This document shows positions 1-8,661 of a stretch of 64,000 bases of DNA, in pieces (the stretch's first letter is position 1; each line of letters starts with the position of its first letter). Position numbers and translations under genes: made by a program. This DNA comes from Thermoleophilum album (lineage in GTDB: Bacteria > Actinomycetota > Thermoleophilia > Solirubrobacterales > Thermoleophilaceae). A model generated the notes under the pieces. It was not told the DNA's origin. It was given only the letters and a program-made list of their open reading frames with translations, and made no database searches. The stretch is from the NCBI RefSeq assembly GCF_900108055.1, contig NZ_FNWJ01000001.1:62001-126000 (forward strand). The letters run 5' to 3'.

Positions 1-212
1 AGGCTGCGCGAGTCGAAGATGAGGTGGATGACGTAGCCGATCGCCGTCAGCTGCAGGAACGAGCGGACCACCGCGACACCGATCTCGCGTTCCAGCGCTG
101 CGCGCTGCCAGAGCGACACCCCGGCTGCCAGAGCGACCAGCGCCAGTGCGGCCAGCACGCGCTCGAAGCCGATGTGCCCACCAACCACCGCTGTCGGCAG
201 CATCGTGCTCAC
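1..212 (-). CDS. fetB: FetB-like ABC transporter permease (UPF0014), 3' part beyond window
   Basis: Only the first ~70 codons are in the window; the gene runs off the left edge. The translated start, beginning at GTG 212 (or ATG 203 in frame), has one hydrophobic helix (FERVLAALALVALAAGVSLW) and then a second segment with RSFLQLTAIGYVIHLIF, which resembles the N-terminus of the FetB/YbbM permease family. The start lies 3 bases after the stop of the upstream ATPase gene, so the two form one operon and probably one transporter. The family is linked to iron homeostasis in Escherichia coli; the substrate here is unknown. No other long minus-strand frame covers this stretch. Confidence 0.7.
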   Translation of the reverse strand, partial: MSTMLPTAVVGGHIGFERVLAALALVALAAGVSLWQRAALEREIGVAVVRSFLQLTAIGYVIHLIFDSRS

Positions 213-215
213 CGG

Positions 216-1004
216 TCACCCGCCTACCCGGCCGAGGACCTCGGAGCAAGAGCCCGCCGCGACCAGCTTCCCGCGATCGAGTTCGACCACCCACTCGCAC
301 AGCCGCGCGACTTGCTGGCGGTCGTGACTGACCAGGACCAGTGCGATCCCGCGCTCGCGGCGCAGCCGCGTGAGCGTCTGCTCGACCTGCCGGCGCGAGT
401 CAGCGTCGAGCGCGGCGGTCGGCTCGTCGAGGAGCAGCACTTCGGGATCGAGCGCGAGCGCCCGCGCGATCATCACGCGCTGTTGCTCGCCGACCGAGAG
501 TCGCTCGGCTTGGCGCGCGAGGTATTCGGGGCCGAGCCCGACGCTTGCAAGGAGCTTGGCAAGTGCGTCTCGGTCGGCGCCAGCGGCGTCTGCCCCCGTT
601 GCGCCGACTTGGCGTCCCCAGCGCAACCAGCGCCCGACGGCGGCGAAGCGCTGGCCGAGTCGCAGGTTGTCGGCGACGGTCGCCGGTTCTAGGGCCGGTA
701 GCTGCGGCACGAGGGCGACGCGGCGGCGCAGTTCGAGCGGGTCGATTTCGCGCAGGTCGCGCCCCTCGTAGAGGACGGCGCCGCGGCTCGGTTCGAGCAG
801 GCGGTTGAGGAGGCGCAGGAGTGTCGACTTGCCGGCACCGGACGGCCCGAACACGGCGACGCTGCCGCCCGGCAACGTCGCGCTCACGTCGTCGAGCACG
901 AGCCGTCCGGCGCGCTCGACGGAGACTTCACGGAGCTCGAAACGGCGGGGGCGGGCCCGGCCGTCGGTGGCCCCGATCTGGCCGTTGCCCGCGTCGTGAA
1001 ACAA
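216..1004 (-). CDS. fetA: FetA-like ABC transporter ATP-binding protein
   Basis: ATPase subunit for the downstream FetB-like permease. Visible motifs are Walker A GPSGAGKST (about residues 53-61), signature LSVGEQQRV, Walker B VLLLDEPTAALD and the switch histidine in LVSHD. The reading frame opens at a TTG (1004) lying immediately beyond the 3' end of the tmRNA gene. No ATG or GTG start is available before the conserved domain, so the first ~20 residues are uncertain and translation may begin on a transcript processed from the tmRNA. The length (262 aa) fits a single ABC domain. Iron or other metal export is only inferred from family membership. Confidence 0.75.
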   Translation of the reverse strand: MFHDAGNGQIGATDGRARPRRFELREVSVERAGRLVLDDVSATLPGGSVAVFGPSGAGKSTLLRLLNRLLEPSRGAVLYEGRDLREIDPLELRRRVALVPQLPALEPATVADNLRLGQRFAAVGRWLRWGRQVGATGADAAGADRDALAKLLASVGLGPEYLARQAERLSVGEQQRVMIARALALDPEVLLLDEPTAALDADSRRQVEQTLTRLRRERGIALVLVSHDRQQVARLCEWVVELDRGKLVAAGSCSEVLGRVGG

Positions 1005-1005
1005 G

Positions 1006-1367
1006 TGGAGACGCCGGGAGTCGAACCCGGGTCCGCGGGCGCGTGACGGGACAGCGTCTACGAGCGTAGCCGGCGCTTCGTTCTCGTCCCCCGCTCGCCG
1101 CGCCGGCGGGCTCGCGGAGAACCAGCCCCCGTTTGGCGTCCCCGCTCCGCCGGAGGCGCCCGGAGCGGGCGAGCCCGTTAGCTGATGCCGATCCCGGCGC
1201 CACGGGCCGAGCGCCGGGCCGACACCTCACCGTCTAATTAAGCGGCGAGGGCGAACTCGTGGTTACGGTCCGCACTTGCTTTTTGTCCCGGTTGTTTTAC
1301 GAGGCCGACCGGGGACCTCGGCTCGCAACTGCCCCCACGGACGCCCACGTCGAAGCCAGCCGTCCCC
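1006..1367 (-). ncRNA. ssrA: Transfer-messenger RNA (tmRNA)
   Basis: Rescues stalled ribosomes by trans-translation together with SmpB, whose gene is ~1.7 kb upstream. The RNA 5' end GGGGACG (1367 downward) pairs with CGTCTCC near 1007-1013, including the G3:U70-type wobble pair that marks alanyl-tRNA-like acceptor stems. The T arm GGGTTCGACTCCC lies close to the 3' end. An internal reading frame around 1238-1262 (read on the minus strand) encodes NHEFALAA followed by TAA, a typical degradation tag ending in ALAA. The terminal CCA is not encoded in full: the discriminator A and one C are followed by TT. The length, ~362 nt, is normal. Confidence 0.95.
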
Positions 1368-1467
1368 AGAGGCACGGCCGATGGTAGCGGCGACTCACCG
1401 CTGTGGCGACAACGCTGTGCGTGCAGCGCACGATCCCGCGACGCTCGATCTCTCTTGCCGCAGCAGC

Positions 1468-2940
1468 TCAGAGAGCGGGCCCAGGTAGCGTCTCTCGCTC
1501 TAGCACCGCCAGCAGCGCGTCGACCACCCGCGGGTCGAACTGGCTGCCGGCGCAGCGCCGCATCTCGGCCTTCGCTTCGTCGGCCGATAGGGCCTTGCGG
1601 TATGGCCGGTCGGAGGTCATCGCGTGGAAGGCGTCACAGACGGCGATGACGCGCGCGCCGAGCGGGATGTCTTCGCCGGCGAGACCGTCGGGGTAGCCGC
1701 GGCCGTCCCAGCGCTCGTGCGCGGCTCGCACCAGCACCAGCACCGGTCCGAAGCCGGGGATCCGCTCCAGCATGCGGGCGCCGATCTCGGAGTGCTTTTT
1801 CATCTCCTCGAACTCCTCTTCGGTGAGGCGCCCGGGCTTGCGCAGGATCTCCTCGCGAATCCCGATCTTGCCGACGTCGTGCAGCAGCGCCGCGTAACGC
1901 AGCCAGCGCATCTCGTCGCCGCGGATACCCAGCTCCTCGCCCACCGCCTCAGCGAGGTCGGCGACGTCGCGCGCGTGCTCGGCGGTGTACGGGTCCTTCG
2001 CCTCGAGCGCGTCACAGAGCACGGCGATCGTGCTCGTTAGCGTGCGCTCGAAGCGCTCGAAGAGCTCCGCGTAGTGCAAGGCCGCGCCGACCTGCGACGC
2101 GACCGTCTCGGCGAGCAGCAGATCGACCCGCCCGAACGCGTGGGGCTCCGCCGCCTCGAGGTCGAGCACACCCCACACGCGCCCCTCCACACGGATCGGC
2201 ACGGCCACCGCGGAGCGGGCGCGCAGCGCGCTCGGCACGAAGATGAAGTCGGGGTCGTCGTCGGCGTCGCCCACCAGCGCGGCGCGACCAGTGCGCGCGA
2301 CCCGCCCGTTGACGCCCTCGCTCAGCGACTGCTCCCAGCGCACCGGCACACCGGCGCGCAAGCGCTCCTCCACGAGCTTGCCGGTCGCCGCGACCAACTG
2401 CAGCTTCTGGGCGTCCCGGTCGATGCGCAGGATCGCAGCGATCAACAGATCGAAGTCGTCGTACAGCTCGCTGACCGCGGCCTGCGCGATCTCCGCTTGA
2501 TCGTTCAGCGGCGCGACCCGTTCGCAAAGCCGCGAGGCGGTTTCGAGCATCGAATCGGCCGTGCGCACGAACGCGCCGACGCCGTTGCCGTGGCCGTTGC
2601 CATGGACTTGGCCGTTGCCATGGGCTTGGCCGTTGCCATGGGCTTGGCCGTTGCCATGGCCGGTGGAAAGACCGTGCCCGTTGCCGGCGTCGGCGGACGC
2701 ACCGGAGGCACCTTGGCCTTTGCCGGCGAAGCCGCCCGCGACACCGGACCCGTTCGGCCCCTGCGCCGACCGCAGCCGCTCGATGTTCCGGCGCGTCAGC
2801 GGCCCGGCCTCACCGTTCGAGCGCGCCGTCGCCGAGGCGTCGGGCCGCGCGTTGTGTGGAGTCTCTCGATTCAATTGTCCTCGTCGGGGGGCAACCGGGA
2901 ACCACCGGCCCGCGGCCCGCGAGGACGCTGTGCGCCGCAC
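1468..2940 (-). CDS. GAF domain / HD-GYP domain protein (probable cyclic-di-GMP phosphodiesterase)
   Basis: A 490-residue protein with three parts. The N-terminal ~120 residues are low-complexity and Gly/His/Asn/Gln-rich. A GAF-type sensor domain spans about 130-290. A C-terminal HD-GYP domain spans about 300-480 with HARDVADLAE, LLHDVGKIGI and the HERWDGRGYPDGLAGEDIP signature plus DAFHAMTSDRPYR. HD-GYP enzymes hydrolyse cyclic-di-GMP; all metal-binding motifs look intact. The chosen GTG (2940) gives the longest frame; the true start could be later because the N-terminal region is not conserved. The gene sits between smpB and ssrA in the same direction. It could act as a sensor of a small ligand through GAF, but the ligand is not evident. 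Confidence 0.85.
   Translation of the reverse strand: MRRTASSRAAGRWFPVAPRRGQLNRETPHNARPDASATARSNGEAGPLTRRNIERLRSAQGPNGSGVAGGFAGKGQGASGASADAGNGHGLSTGHGNGQAHGNGQAHGNGQVHGNGHGNGVGAFVRTADSMLETASRLCERVAPLNDQAEIAQAAVSELYDDFDLLIAAILRIDRDAQKLQLVAATGKLVEERLRAGVPVRWEQSLSEGVNGRVARTGRAALVGDADDDPDFIFVPSALRARSAVAVPIRVEGRVWGVLDLEAAEPHAFGRVDLLLAETVASQVGAALHYAELFERFERTLTSTIAVLCDALEAKDPYTAEHARDVADLAEAVGEELGIRGDEMRWLRYAALLHDVGKIGIREEILRKPGRLTEEEFEEMKKHSEIGARMLERIPGFGPVLVLVRAAHERWDGRGYPDGLAGEDIPLGARVIAVCDAFHAMTSDRPYRKALSADEAKAEMRRCAGSQFDPRVVDALLAVLERETLPGPAL
2592..2659. repeat. In-frame 18-bp tandem repeat, about 3.8 copies
   Basis: Units start at 2592, 2610, 2628 and 2646 and are nearly identical (one base differs between unit 1 and unit 2). 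They encode a hexapeptide AHGNGQ-type repeat in the N-terminal linker of the HD-GYP protein. The period is a multiple of three, so copy-number change would not break the frame. Confidence 0.9.
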
Positions 2941-3016
2941 GGCCGCCGGCTGGGCTCCATCCCTGCGTTCTCAGTATGCATTATCTCGGCGTGTATCGCG
3001 TCGGTTTGAGCGCAAA

Positions 3017-3030
3017 CGGACGACCGTCCG
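3017..3030 (-). terminator. Short hairpin downstream of smpB (weak terminator or operator candidate)
   Basis: CGGACG and CGTCCG form a perfect 6-bp inverted repeat with a 2-base spacer, read on the minus strand 20 bases after the smpB stop and followed by GTTTGC rather than a long T run. It lies between smpB and the HD-GYP gene, so it could equally be a protein-binding palindrome for the latter. Confidence 0.35.
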
Positions 3031-3049
3031 ATATCCCTGCAAACGCCCC

Positions 3050-3532
3050 TCAGCGGCCCCGCCAGCGCAGTGCCCGCTCGATCTCGCGGGCGGCGTCCCG
3101 CTCCTTGAGCTCGCGGCGACGGTCGCGCTGCTCCTTCCCACGCGCCAGCGCCAGCTCGACCTTGGCCCACGGGCCCTTGAAGTAGATACGGGTCGGGACG
3201 AGCGTCAGGCCCCGTTCGCTGGTGCGTCCGAGCAGCCGTTCGATCTCACGGCGGTGGAGGAGCAGCTTGCGGGGGCGGTCGGGCGGGGGGTTCTCGCGCG
3301 AAGCCGGCCCGTACGGCGAGATATGGACACCATGTAGCCAGGCCTCGCCGTCGCGGATTTCGGCCCAGCCGTCAGCGATCTGGACCTTCCCGGCACGCAG
3401 CGATTTGACCTCGGGGCCGGTGAGCTGAAGCCCCGCTTCGAAGCGCTCGAGCAGCTCGTAGCGGTGCGTCGCCTTGCGGTTGGTGGCGACATCGCCGGGA
3501 GCCGCCTTGCGCTTCTGCTTGCCCTTTGCCAT
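3050..3532 (-). CDS. smpB: SsrA-binding protein SmpB
   Basis: Partner of tmRNA in trans-translation; binds its tRNA-like domain and brings it to stalled ribosomes. The 160-residue protein has the expected family features: N-terminal ATNRKATHRYELLERFEAG, central LTGPEVKSLRAGKVQIADG with DGEAWLHGVHISPY, LHRREIERLLG, and a basic C-terminal tail (KEQRDRRRELKERD) that in the family sits in the mRNA channel. The start is ATG 3532, 18 bases after the exonuclease gene, so it belongs to the ftsE-ftsX-ctp-rnr-smpB run. Its own RNA partner gene ssrA lies downstream on the same strand. Confidence 0.97.
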   Translation of the reverse strand: MAKGKQKRKAAPGDVATNRKATHRYELLERFEAGLQLTGPEVKSLRAGKVQIADGWAEIRDGEAWLHGVHISPYGPASRENPPPDRPRKLLLHRREIERLLGRTSERGLTLVPTRIYFKGPWAKVELALARGKEQRDRRRELKERDAAREIERALRWRGR

Positions 3533-3550
3533 CGTCGACGGCTCCGAATA

Positions 3551-5386
3551 TCAAAGGTCCCAAGCGGGCAGCAAATCGACGTGTCCGCGCGGCGGGTCGA
3601 CCCGCTCCACGGCGACCTTAAGCGGGTCGCCGAGGCGGATCGCCCGCGCCCCCGCACCGCGACCGATCAGGACCGTGCCGAGCTCGTTCAGGTCGTACCA
3701 CCCCGGCAGCCGCCGCAGCGGCAAAAAGCCGTCGAATCCCTCCGGCCCAAAGCGCACGAAGGCACCGCGCTCGATCAGCCCCACCACCTCGCCCTCGAAG
3801 CAAGGCCCGCCGGCGTTGGCGTGGCCACCCTGCGACCAGCTCTCGGCAACGATGTCCTCGAGTCGGAAGGCCAGGCAGATGTCGTCGGCGTCGCGCTCGA
3901 TCTCCATCGCCTCCCGCTCACGGGCGGAGCAGTGGATCGCGAGCTCCGGCAGCTCGCTCGCCGGGTGGGCGGCGTCGTCGAGACCGAGCGCTTGCAGCAG
4001 CGCGCGGTGCACGACGATGTCGGGGTAGCGGCGGATCGGGGAGGTGAAGTGGCAGTAGCGGCTGCTTGCCAAACCCGAGTGCCCGACGTTGCGGGGCGAG
4101 TACACCGCCTGTTTGAGCGCCCGCAGAACGAGCCCCGGAAAGGCCTCGCGGCCGCGCCCCGAGCGGCGCGCGTAGGCCGCCACGCGGCGTGAGATGGCAC
4201 CCGCTGCACGCTCCGCCTGTTGCGGGCTGAGGCGGTCGGGAAGCGGCGGGGTCGGCACATCGATGCTGGCGAGCTGGTCGGCGAGGCGTTCGATCGCGTC
4301 GAGATCGGGGCGCTCGTGGATGCGGTAGATCGTCGGCACGCGATGGTCCTCGAGGTACCCCGCGACCTGCTCGTTGGCTAGGACCATCAACTCCTCGATC
4401 AGCCAGTGCGACTCGGTCTGGCGCTCGCGAGTCACTGCGCGCACGCGACCCTCGGCGTCGAACTCGAAACGCGGCTCCGCCGAGTCGATCTCTAGGCCAC
4501 CGCGTCGGCGCCGTCGATCGCGTAGGGCGCGGGCCACCCGGCGAGCGGCAGCGAGCGGCTCCGCCCACGGTTCCTGCGCACGCTCGCGGCCGGCGAAGAC
4601 ACGGTCCACCTGGTCGTAGGTGAGACGCGCGTCGGAGCGGATCAGGGTGCGCATGAAGCGCGCCTTGCGGACCCTTGCTTCGTCCATCTCCAGCTCCACG
4701 GTGACGGCGAGGCGGTCCTCGCCGGGCCGCAGACTGCACTCCCCCGACGAGAGGACGTGCGGCAGCATCGGCTCCACCGTGCCCGGCGCGTAAACGGAGG
4801 TGGCGCGCCGCCGCGCCTCCTCGTCGAGCGCGCCGCCCGGACGCACGAAAGCGGTGACGTCGGCCACGTGGACCCACACGCGCACACGACCGTCACCCTC
4901 CACGCGCGCCGAGATCGCGTCATCGAAATCCTTCGCCTCGGCAGGATCGATCGTGAAGGTCGGAAGCTCGCGCAGGTCGACGCGGGGCGCGCGGCCGTGG
5001 GGAGAGCGGGCGACGGCGCGGGCCTCGCGCTCGGCTGCGCGCGGGTAGCTGCGCGCATGGCCCCGCTCCACCAGCAGCGCCTCGACGACGTCGCGCGCGC
5101 TGTCGGGGCGGCCGATTCGGCGCCACGCCACGAAGCCCTTACGGCCGGGGCCGGCGGCGATCACGTCGCCTGGTTCGAAGCGCACCCTTCCGCCCGGCGT
5201 CAGCACCGCCGACAACCCCCGGTGAAAGAGCGGCTCGAGGGTGAGGAGCCTTCCCCGTCGCTTGACGACCCCCACCACCGGCCGGCGTTCGGGGCCCCGT
5301 GCGCGAGCCGGCACGGTCGCGCCCCGTGCACGCGGCGACGGCGAGGACCGTGCGCTCCGGCGCGAGCGGCGGCCCGGGCGGCTCAC
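3551..5386 (-). CDS. rnr: RNase II/RNase R family 3'-5' exoribonuclease
   Basis: Degrades RNA from the 3' end. The RNB catalytic domain carries the metal-binding aspartates in TIDPAEAKDFDDAIS, with further conserved elements (YCHFTSPIRRYPDIVVHR). A C-terminal S1-like RNA-binding domain follows (CFEGEVVGLIERGAFVRFG). At 611 residues it is shorter than typical RNase R because the N-terminal cold-shock region is reduced and Arg/Pro-rich. The GTG start (5386) overlaps the TGA stop of the upstream protease by 4 bases (GTGA), indicating translational coupling. Its place next to smpB fits the known role of RNase R in decay of non-stop mRNA during trans-translation. Confidence 0.9.
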   Translation of the reverse strand: MSRPGRRSRRSARSSPSPRARGATVPARARGPERRPVVGVVKRRGRLLTLEPLFHRGLSAVLTPGGRVRFEPGDVIAAGPGRKGFVAWRRIGRPDSARDVVEALLVERGHARSYPRAAEREARAVARSPHGRAPRVDLRELPTFTIDPAEAKDFDDAISARVEGDGRVRVWVHVADVTAFVRPGGALDEEARRRATSVYAPGTVEPMLPHVLSSGECSLRPGEDRLAVTVELEMDEARVRKARFMRTLIRSDARLTYDQVDRVFAGRERAQEPWAEPLAAARRVARALRDRRRRRGGLEIDSAEPRFEFDAEGRVRAVTRERQTESHWLIEELMVLANEQVAGYLEDHRVPTIYRIHERPDLDAIERLADQLASIDVPTPPLPDRLSPQQAERAAGAISRRVAAYARRSGRGREAFPGLVLRALKQAVYSPRNVGHSGLASSRYCHFTSPIRRYPDIVVHRALLQALGLDDAAHPASELPELAIHCSAREREAMEIERDADDICLAFRLEDIVAESWSQGGHANAGGPCFEGEVVGLIERGAFVRFGPEGFDGFLPLRRLPGWYDLNELGTVLIGRGAGARAIRLGDPLKVAVERVDPPRGHVDLLPAWDL

Positions 5387-6555
5387 CGTGAAGCGCGCGC
5401 GGCGGCGACGGCGAGCGCCCGGCGGAGCGCCTCGTCGGCGCGCGTGCGCGGGTCGTCACGGGCAGCAACGTCGGGGCGCAGTCCACCGCGCCCGATGCGG
5501 CGACCGTCCGGGAGCTCGTAGAAGGCGACGGTGATGTCGAGCACGCCGCCGTTCGAGAGTTGGAAGAGCTCCTGCACGACGCCCTTGCCGAAGGTCCGGG
5601 TTCCGACGAGCTCGGCTCGCCGGCGCGCGCGCAGAGCGCCCGCGACGATCTCCGAGGCGCTCGCGCTGGCGCGGTCGACGAGCACCACCAGCGGCGCCGT
5701 CGGCGCTACCGGATCGCCGGTCGCCCGACGCACCTGCGTGGGCTCGCCGCGCCCCTTCACGGCGACCACCTCGCCGCCACGGAGGAAGACGCTCGATACC
5801 AGCACTGCCTCCGACAACAGGCCACCACCGTTGCCGCGCAGGTCGAGAACGAAGGCGCGTGCCCCCCGCTTCTGCAGGTTCTTCACCGCCCGCGCGACTT
5901 GCCCGTGGGCGCCGTCGCTGAAACCCGCCAGGCGCACCACCCCGACCGGGATCGCGCGCACGCGGTCGAGCTGGGATTCGACCAGCGGCACCTTGATCTC
6001 GCGCCTGACCAGCGACAGCGTTCGTCGCCTACCGTCCGCCCGTTCGACGGTCAGCCGCACCCGCGTGCCGGCCGGCCCTTTGATGAGCGCCGTCGCCTGC
6101 TCCGCACTGAGCCCGGCGATGCTGCGGCCGTCGACGGCGACGATCAGGTCGCCCGCCCGGATACCTCCGCGCGCAGCCGGCGAACGCGGAAACACGCGCA
6201 TCACGCGCAACCCTCGGCGCGTACGGAACACGCTCATGCCAACGCCCTGAAAACGTCCCTCCACCGATTCCCGCAGGCGCCGCGCCTCGTCCGGCGAGAA
6301 GTAGTGCGAGTAGGGGTCGCGCAGGGTGTTGACGATCCCGTCCAGGGAACCACGCTCGAGCCGCGCGCGCGAGATCGGTCGGTAGTAGTGATCGAGGATC
6401 GTGTCGATGATCTCGGCGCGCAGCGCGCGGTCGTCGGCGACGAGCGCCCGGCGGACCGGTGACGGCAGGGTCTCGGGGTGCCCGCCCAGCCAGATGCCGG
6501 CTGCGAGTGCGACGAGGAGCGAAGCTAGTGCGGAGAGGAATCTCAAGGCGGTCAA
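5383..6555 (-). CDS. C-terminal processing peptidase (S41 family, PDZ domain)
   Basis: Cell-envelope serine protease. An N-terminal signal anchor (LRFLSALASLLVALAAGIWL) is followed by a conserved pre-domain with DPYSHYFSPDEARR, a PDZ domain (about residues 95-180, with GGIRAGDLIVAVDGRSI) and the S41 catalytic domain with FVLDLRGNGGG. The nucleophile region is SASASEIVAGAL and the general-base lysine is in TFGKGVVQELF. The frame opens at a TTG (6555); another TTG lies three codons later. The gene follows ftsX by ~150 bases and overlaps the exonuclease gene. A link to FtsEX-controlled peptidoglycan remodelling is plausible from the order but not shown. Confidence 0.92.
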   Translation of the reverse strand: MTALRFLSALASLLVALAAGIWLGGHPETLPSPVRRALVADDRALRAEIIDTILDHYYRPISRARLERGSLDGIVNTLRDPYSHYFSPDEARRLRESVEGRFQGVGMSVFRTRRGLRVMRVFPRSPAARGGIRAGDLIVAVDGRSIAGLSAEQATALIKGPAGTRVRLTVERADGRRRTLSLVRREIKVPLVESQLDRVRAIPVGVVRLAGFSDGAHGQVARAVKNLQKRGARAFVLDLRGNGGGLLSEAVLVSSVFLRGGEVVAVKGRGEPTQVRRATGDPVAPTAPLVVLVDRASASASEIVAGALRARRRAELVGTRTFGKGVVQELFQLSNGGVLDITVAFYELPDGRRIGRGGLRPDVAARDDPRTRADEALRRALAVAAARASR

Positions 6556-6709
6556 AGCGGGTGACTAAATCGTTGCCGGGAACTCGCGGTGCGTGACAGG
6601 GCTGACAACGCCGAGGACCGAAGCGTAGACGCCGCAAGGCGCGGGACGGCCAGGACGTTCCGTCCCTTGCCGCGGCCCAGCAGAACCGCCGCCCATGCCG
6701 CTCCCGGCA

Positions 6710-7615
6710 CTAAACGCGCAGGAAGCGTCGCAAGGTGAGGGCGCTGCCGGCCGCCGACACCGCCGCCGCTGCCAGCAACAGCACCGCCGCCAGCGCCGGG
6801 AACGGGATCGTTTGGGGAGCGGCGATTAGCGCGAAGCGCTCGGCGAGCGGATCGAGCACCGTCTGCTTCGTCACGTACAAAAGAGCGACCGCGCCGAGCG
6901 CCCCCACCAGCCCGACGATCACACCCTCAATGACGAAGGGCCAGCGGATCGACCAATTCGTCGCCCCAACCAGTCGCATCACCTCGACCTCGCGGCGCCG
7001 GGCGAAGATCGACAGCCGAATCGTGTTCGCGATCAGCGCAACCGCAGCGAACGCCAGCAGGGCGGCAAGCACGCCGGTCGCCGCCTTAACCACCGAGGTC
7101 GCCGTGAGGATGCGCTCGGTGTCGTCCTCCCGATTGCGGACTTCCTGAATTCCCGGCAGGTCGGGACGGCGCACGCCCCGCCGGTCGCGCGGCGCCAGGC
7201 GGTCGATGATCTCGCCAACTCGCCCAGGGTCGCGTGGAGTTATGCGAAACGAGGCGGGCAACGGGTTGCGGCCCAGCAGCTTCACGCCCTCGCGGAACGC
7301 TTGTGGGTTGCGGCGTTCGGCGATGCGCAGCGCCTCGTCCTTCGAGATGTAGGTCACCGACTTGACGTTTCCAGTGCGCTCGATCGCCCTGCGCACCTGC
7401 TCGCGATCAGCCGCCGATATGCCGTCCTCCAGGTAGACATCGACGACGATCCGCCCGCGCACCTCGTTCGCGGTACCGGTCGTGGCCTGCACTACCGGTA
7501 TGAACACGCCCAGTACCAGCGTCGTCAAGAGCACTGTCAGAGCAGCCGCGAGCGCCGGTGCGCGCGTGCGCGCGAGGCTGCGCAGCGCCTCCTGCAGGAA
7601 GAAGCCGAAACTCAT
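6710..7615 (-). CDS. ftsX: Cell-division ABC transporter permease FtsX
   Basis: Membrane partner of FtsE; the pair activates peptidoglycan hydrolases at the division site. The 301-residue protein has one N-terminal helix (APALAAALTVLLTTLVLGVFI), a long extracellular domain (about 45-175), then three helices including AATGVLAALLAFAAVALIANTIRL and an REVEVMRLVGATNWSIRWPF cytoplasmic loop, all typical of FtsX. The ATG at 7615 is 33 bases after the ftsE stop. The order ftsE-ftsX with smpB and ssrA downstream matches actinobacterial genomes, except that prfB is elsewhere in this window. Confidence 0.95.
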   Translation of the reverse strand: MSFGFFLQEALRSLARTRAPALAAALTVLLTTLVLGVFIPVVQATTGTANEVRGRIVVDVYLEDGISAADREQVRRAIERTGNVKSVTYISKDEALRIAERRNPQAFREGVKLLGRNPLPASFRITPRDPGRVGEIIDRLAPRDRRGVRRPDLPGIQEVRNREDDTERILTATSVVKAATGVLAALLAFAAVALIANTIRLSIFARRREVEVMRLVGATNWSIRWPFVIEGVIVGLVGALGAVALLYVTKQTVLDPLAERFALIAAPQTIPFPALAAVLLLAAAAVSAAGSALTLRRFLRV

Positions 7616-7648
7616 GCCCCGCCTCCGCCGCTCACTTGCGACCTCGAC

Positions 7649-8407
7649 TCACGCCGCACCTCCGCCGTCCGCGGGCACCGTCGGGTGCCGACTCGCCGGC
7701 TCGGGCCGATAACGCCCCGCGCGCTCATCGCGCACCACCCGCCCCTCGCTTAGCTCGATCACCCGCCGACGCATGCGGTCGACCATCTCGTGATCGTGAG
7801 TCGCAACGATCACCGTGGTGCCGGTGCGGTTGATGCGGTGGATCAGCTGCATGATTCCGAGCGACGTCTCGGGATCGAGGTTGCCGGTCGGCTCATCGGC
7901 CAAAAGCAGCGGCGGGTGGTTGACGAATGCCCGCGCGATCGAGACCCGCTGCTGCTCGCCGCCTGACAGCTCGTGCGGGTAGTTGTGAAGCTTCGTCGCG
8001 AGGCCAACCAGGCGCAGGATGTCGGGCACCTTGCGCCGGATCTCTGAGCGCGGCTCGCCGATCACGCGCAGCGCATAGGCGACGTTCTCGTAGACCGTGC
8101 GGTCGGGCAACAGCTTGAAGTCCTGGAAGACGCAGCCGATGTTGCGCCGCAGGTGCGGGATGCGGGCACGCGGTATCTCCGAGAGGCGACGACCGGCGAT
8201 CAGCACCTCCCCCTCGCTCGGCTCCAGCTCCTTGAGCAAGAGACGGATACAGGTCGACTTGCCGCACCCGGTCGGTCCGACCAGGAACACGAACTCGCCA
8301 CGAGCGATCTCGAAGGAGACGCGGTCGAGGGCTACGACACCGCGGTCGAAGACGCGCGTAACGCCGCGAAACTCGACCACCGCGTGCGCGGGCGTACGCG
8401 ATGCCAC
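7649..8407 (-). CDS. ftsE: Cell-division ATP-binding protein FtsE
   Basis: ABC-type ATPase that drives FtsX. It shows Walker [10 protein letters not shown], the Q-loop region [24 protein letters not shown] (seen as a near-canonical FtsE motif), signature [14 protein letters not shown], Walker [13 protein letters not shown] and the switch histidine in VATHDHEMV. The open frame extends to a TTG at 8527, which would add ~40 low-complexity residues. GTG 8407 or GTG 8380 (just before [10 protein letters not shown]) gives a protein closer to the usual ~230-residue length, so the start is uncertain. The C-terminus has an extra ~25-residue Arg/Pro-rich tail. Confidence 0.93.
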   Translation of the reverse strand: MASRTPAHAVVEFRGVTRVFDRGVVALDRVSFEIARGEFVFLVGPTGCGKSTCIRLLLKELEPSEGEVLIAGRRLSEIPRARIPHLRRNIGCVFQDFKLLPDRTVYENVAYALRVIGEPRSEIRRKVPDILRLVGLATKLHNYPHELSGGEQQRVSIARAFVNHPPLLLADEPTGNLDPETSLGIMQLIHRINRTGTTVIVATHDHEMVDRMRRRVIELSEGRVVRDERAGRYRPEPASRHPTVPADGGGAA

Positions 8408-8661
8408 GCGTGCGAGCCTACGCCTCGCGTCGGTCGCTGCGACCGCGGGCGTGCGGGGCTTGGCGCTGGGAACTTGAGCGGGAGCAGCGAAGCGCCCGCG
8501 ACTCGGGATCGTGGCCACGGCCGCCAACAGTTAGCGCAAAACGCGGGGCACGGCGAGTCTTGCAACGGCGCTTGCGCACACTGCACGAGCGCTGCCGAGC
8601 TTGAGTTAGTTAGAGGAACGCGCTGCGTCGGCCCGGCGGCTGGCGATGCGGCTAGGATCGC

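Noticed and set aside
2561-3337. Long plus-strand frames with PWPLPW repeats
   Set aside because: They are the antisense reading of the AHGNGQ repeat in the HD-GYP gene and of smpB.
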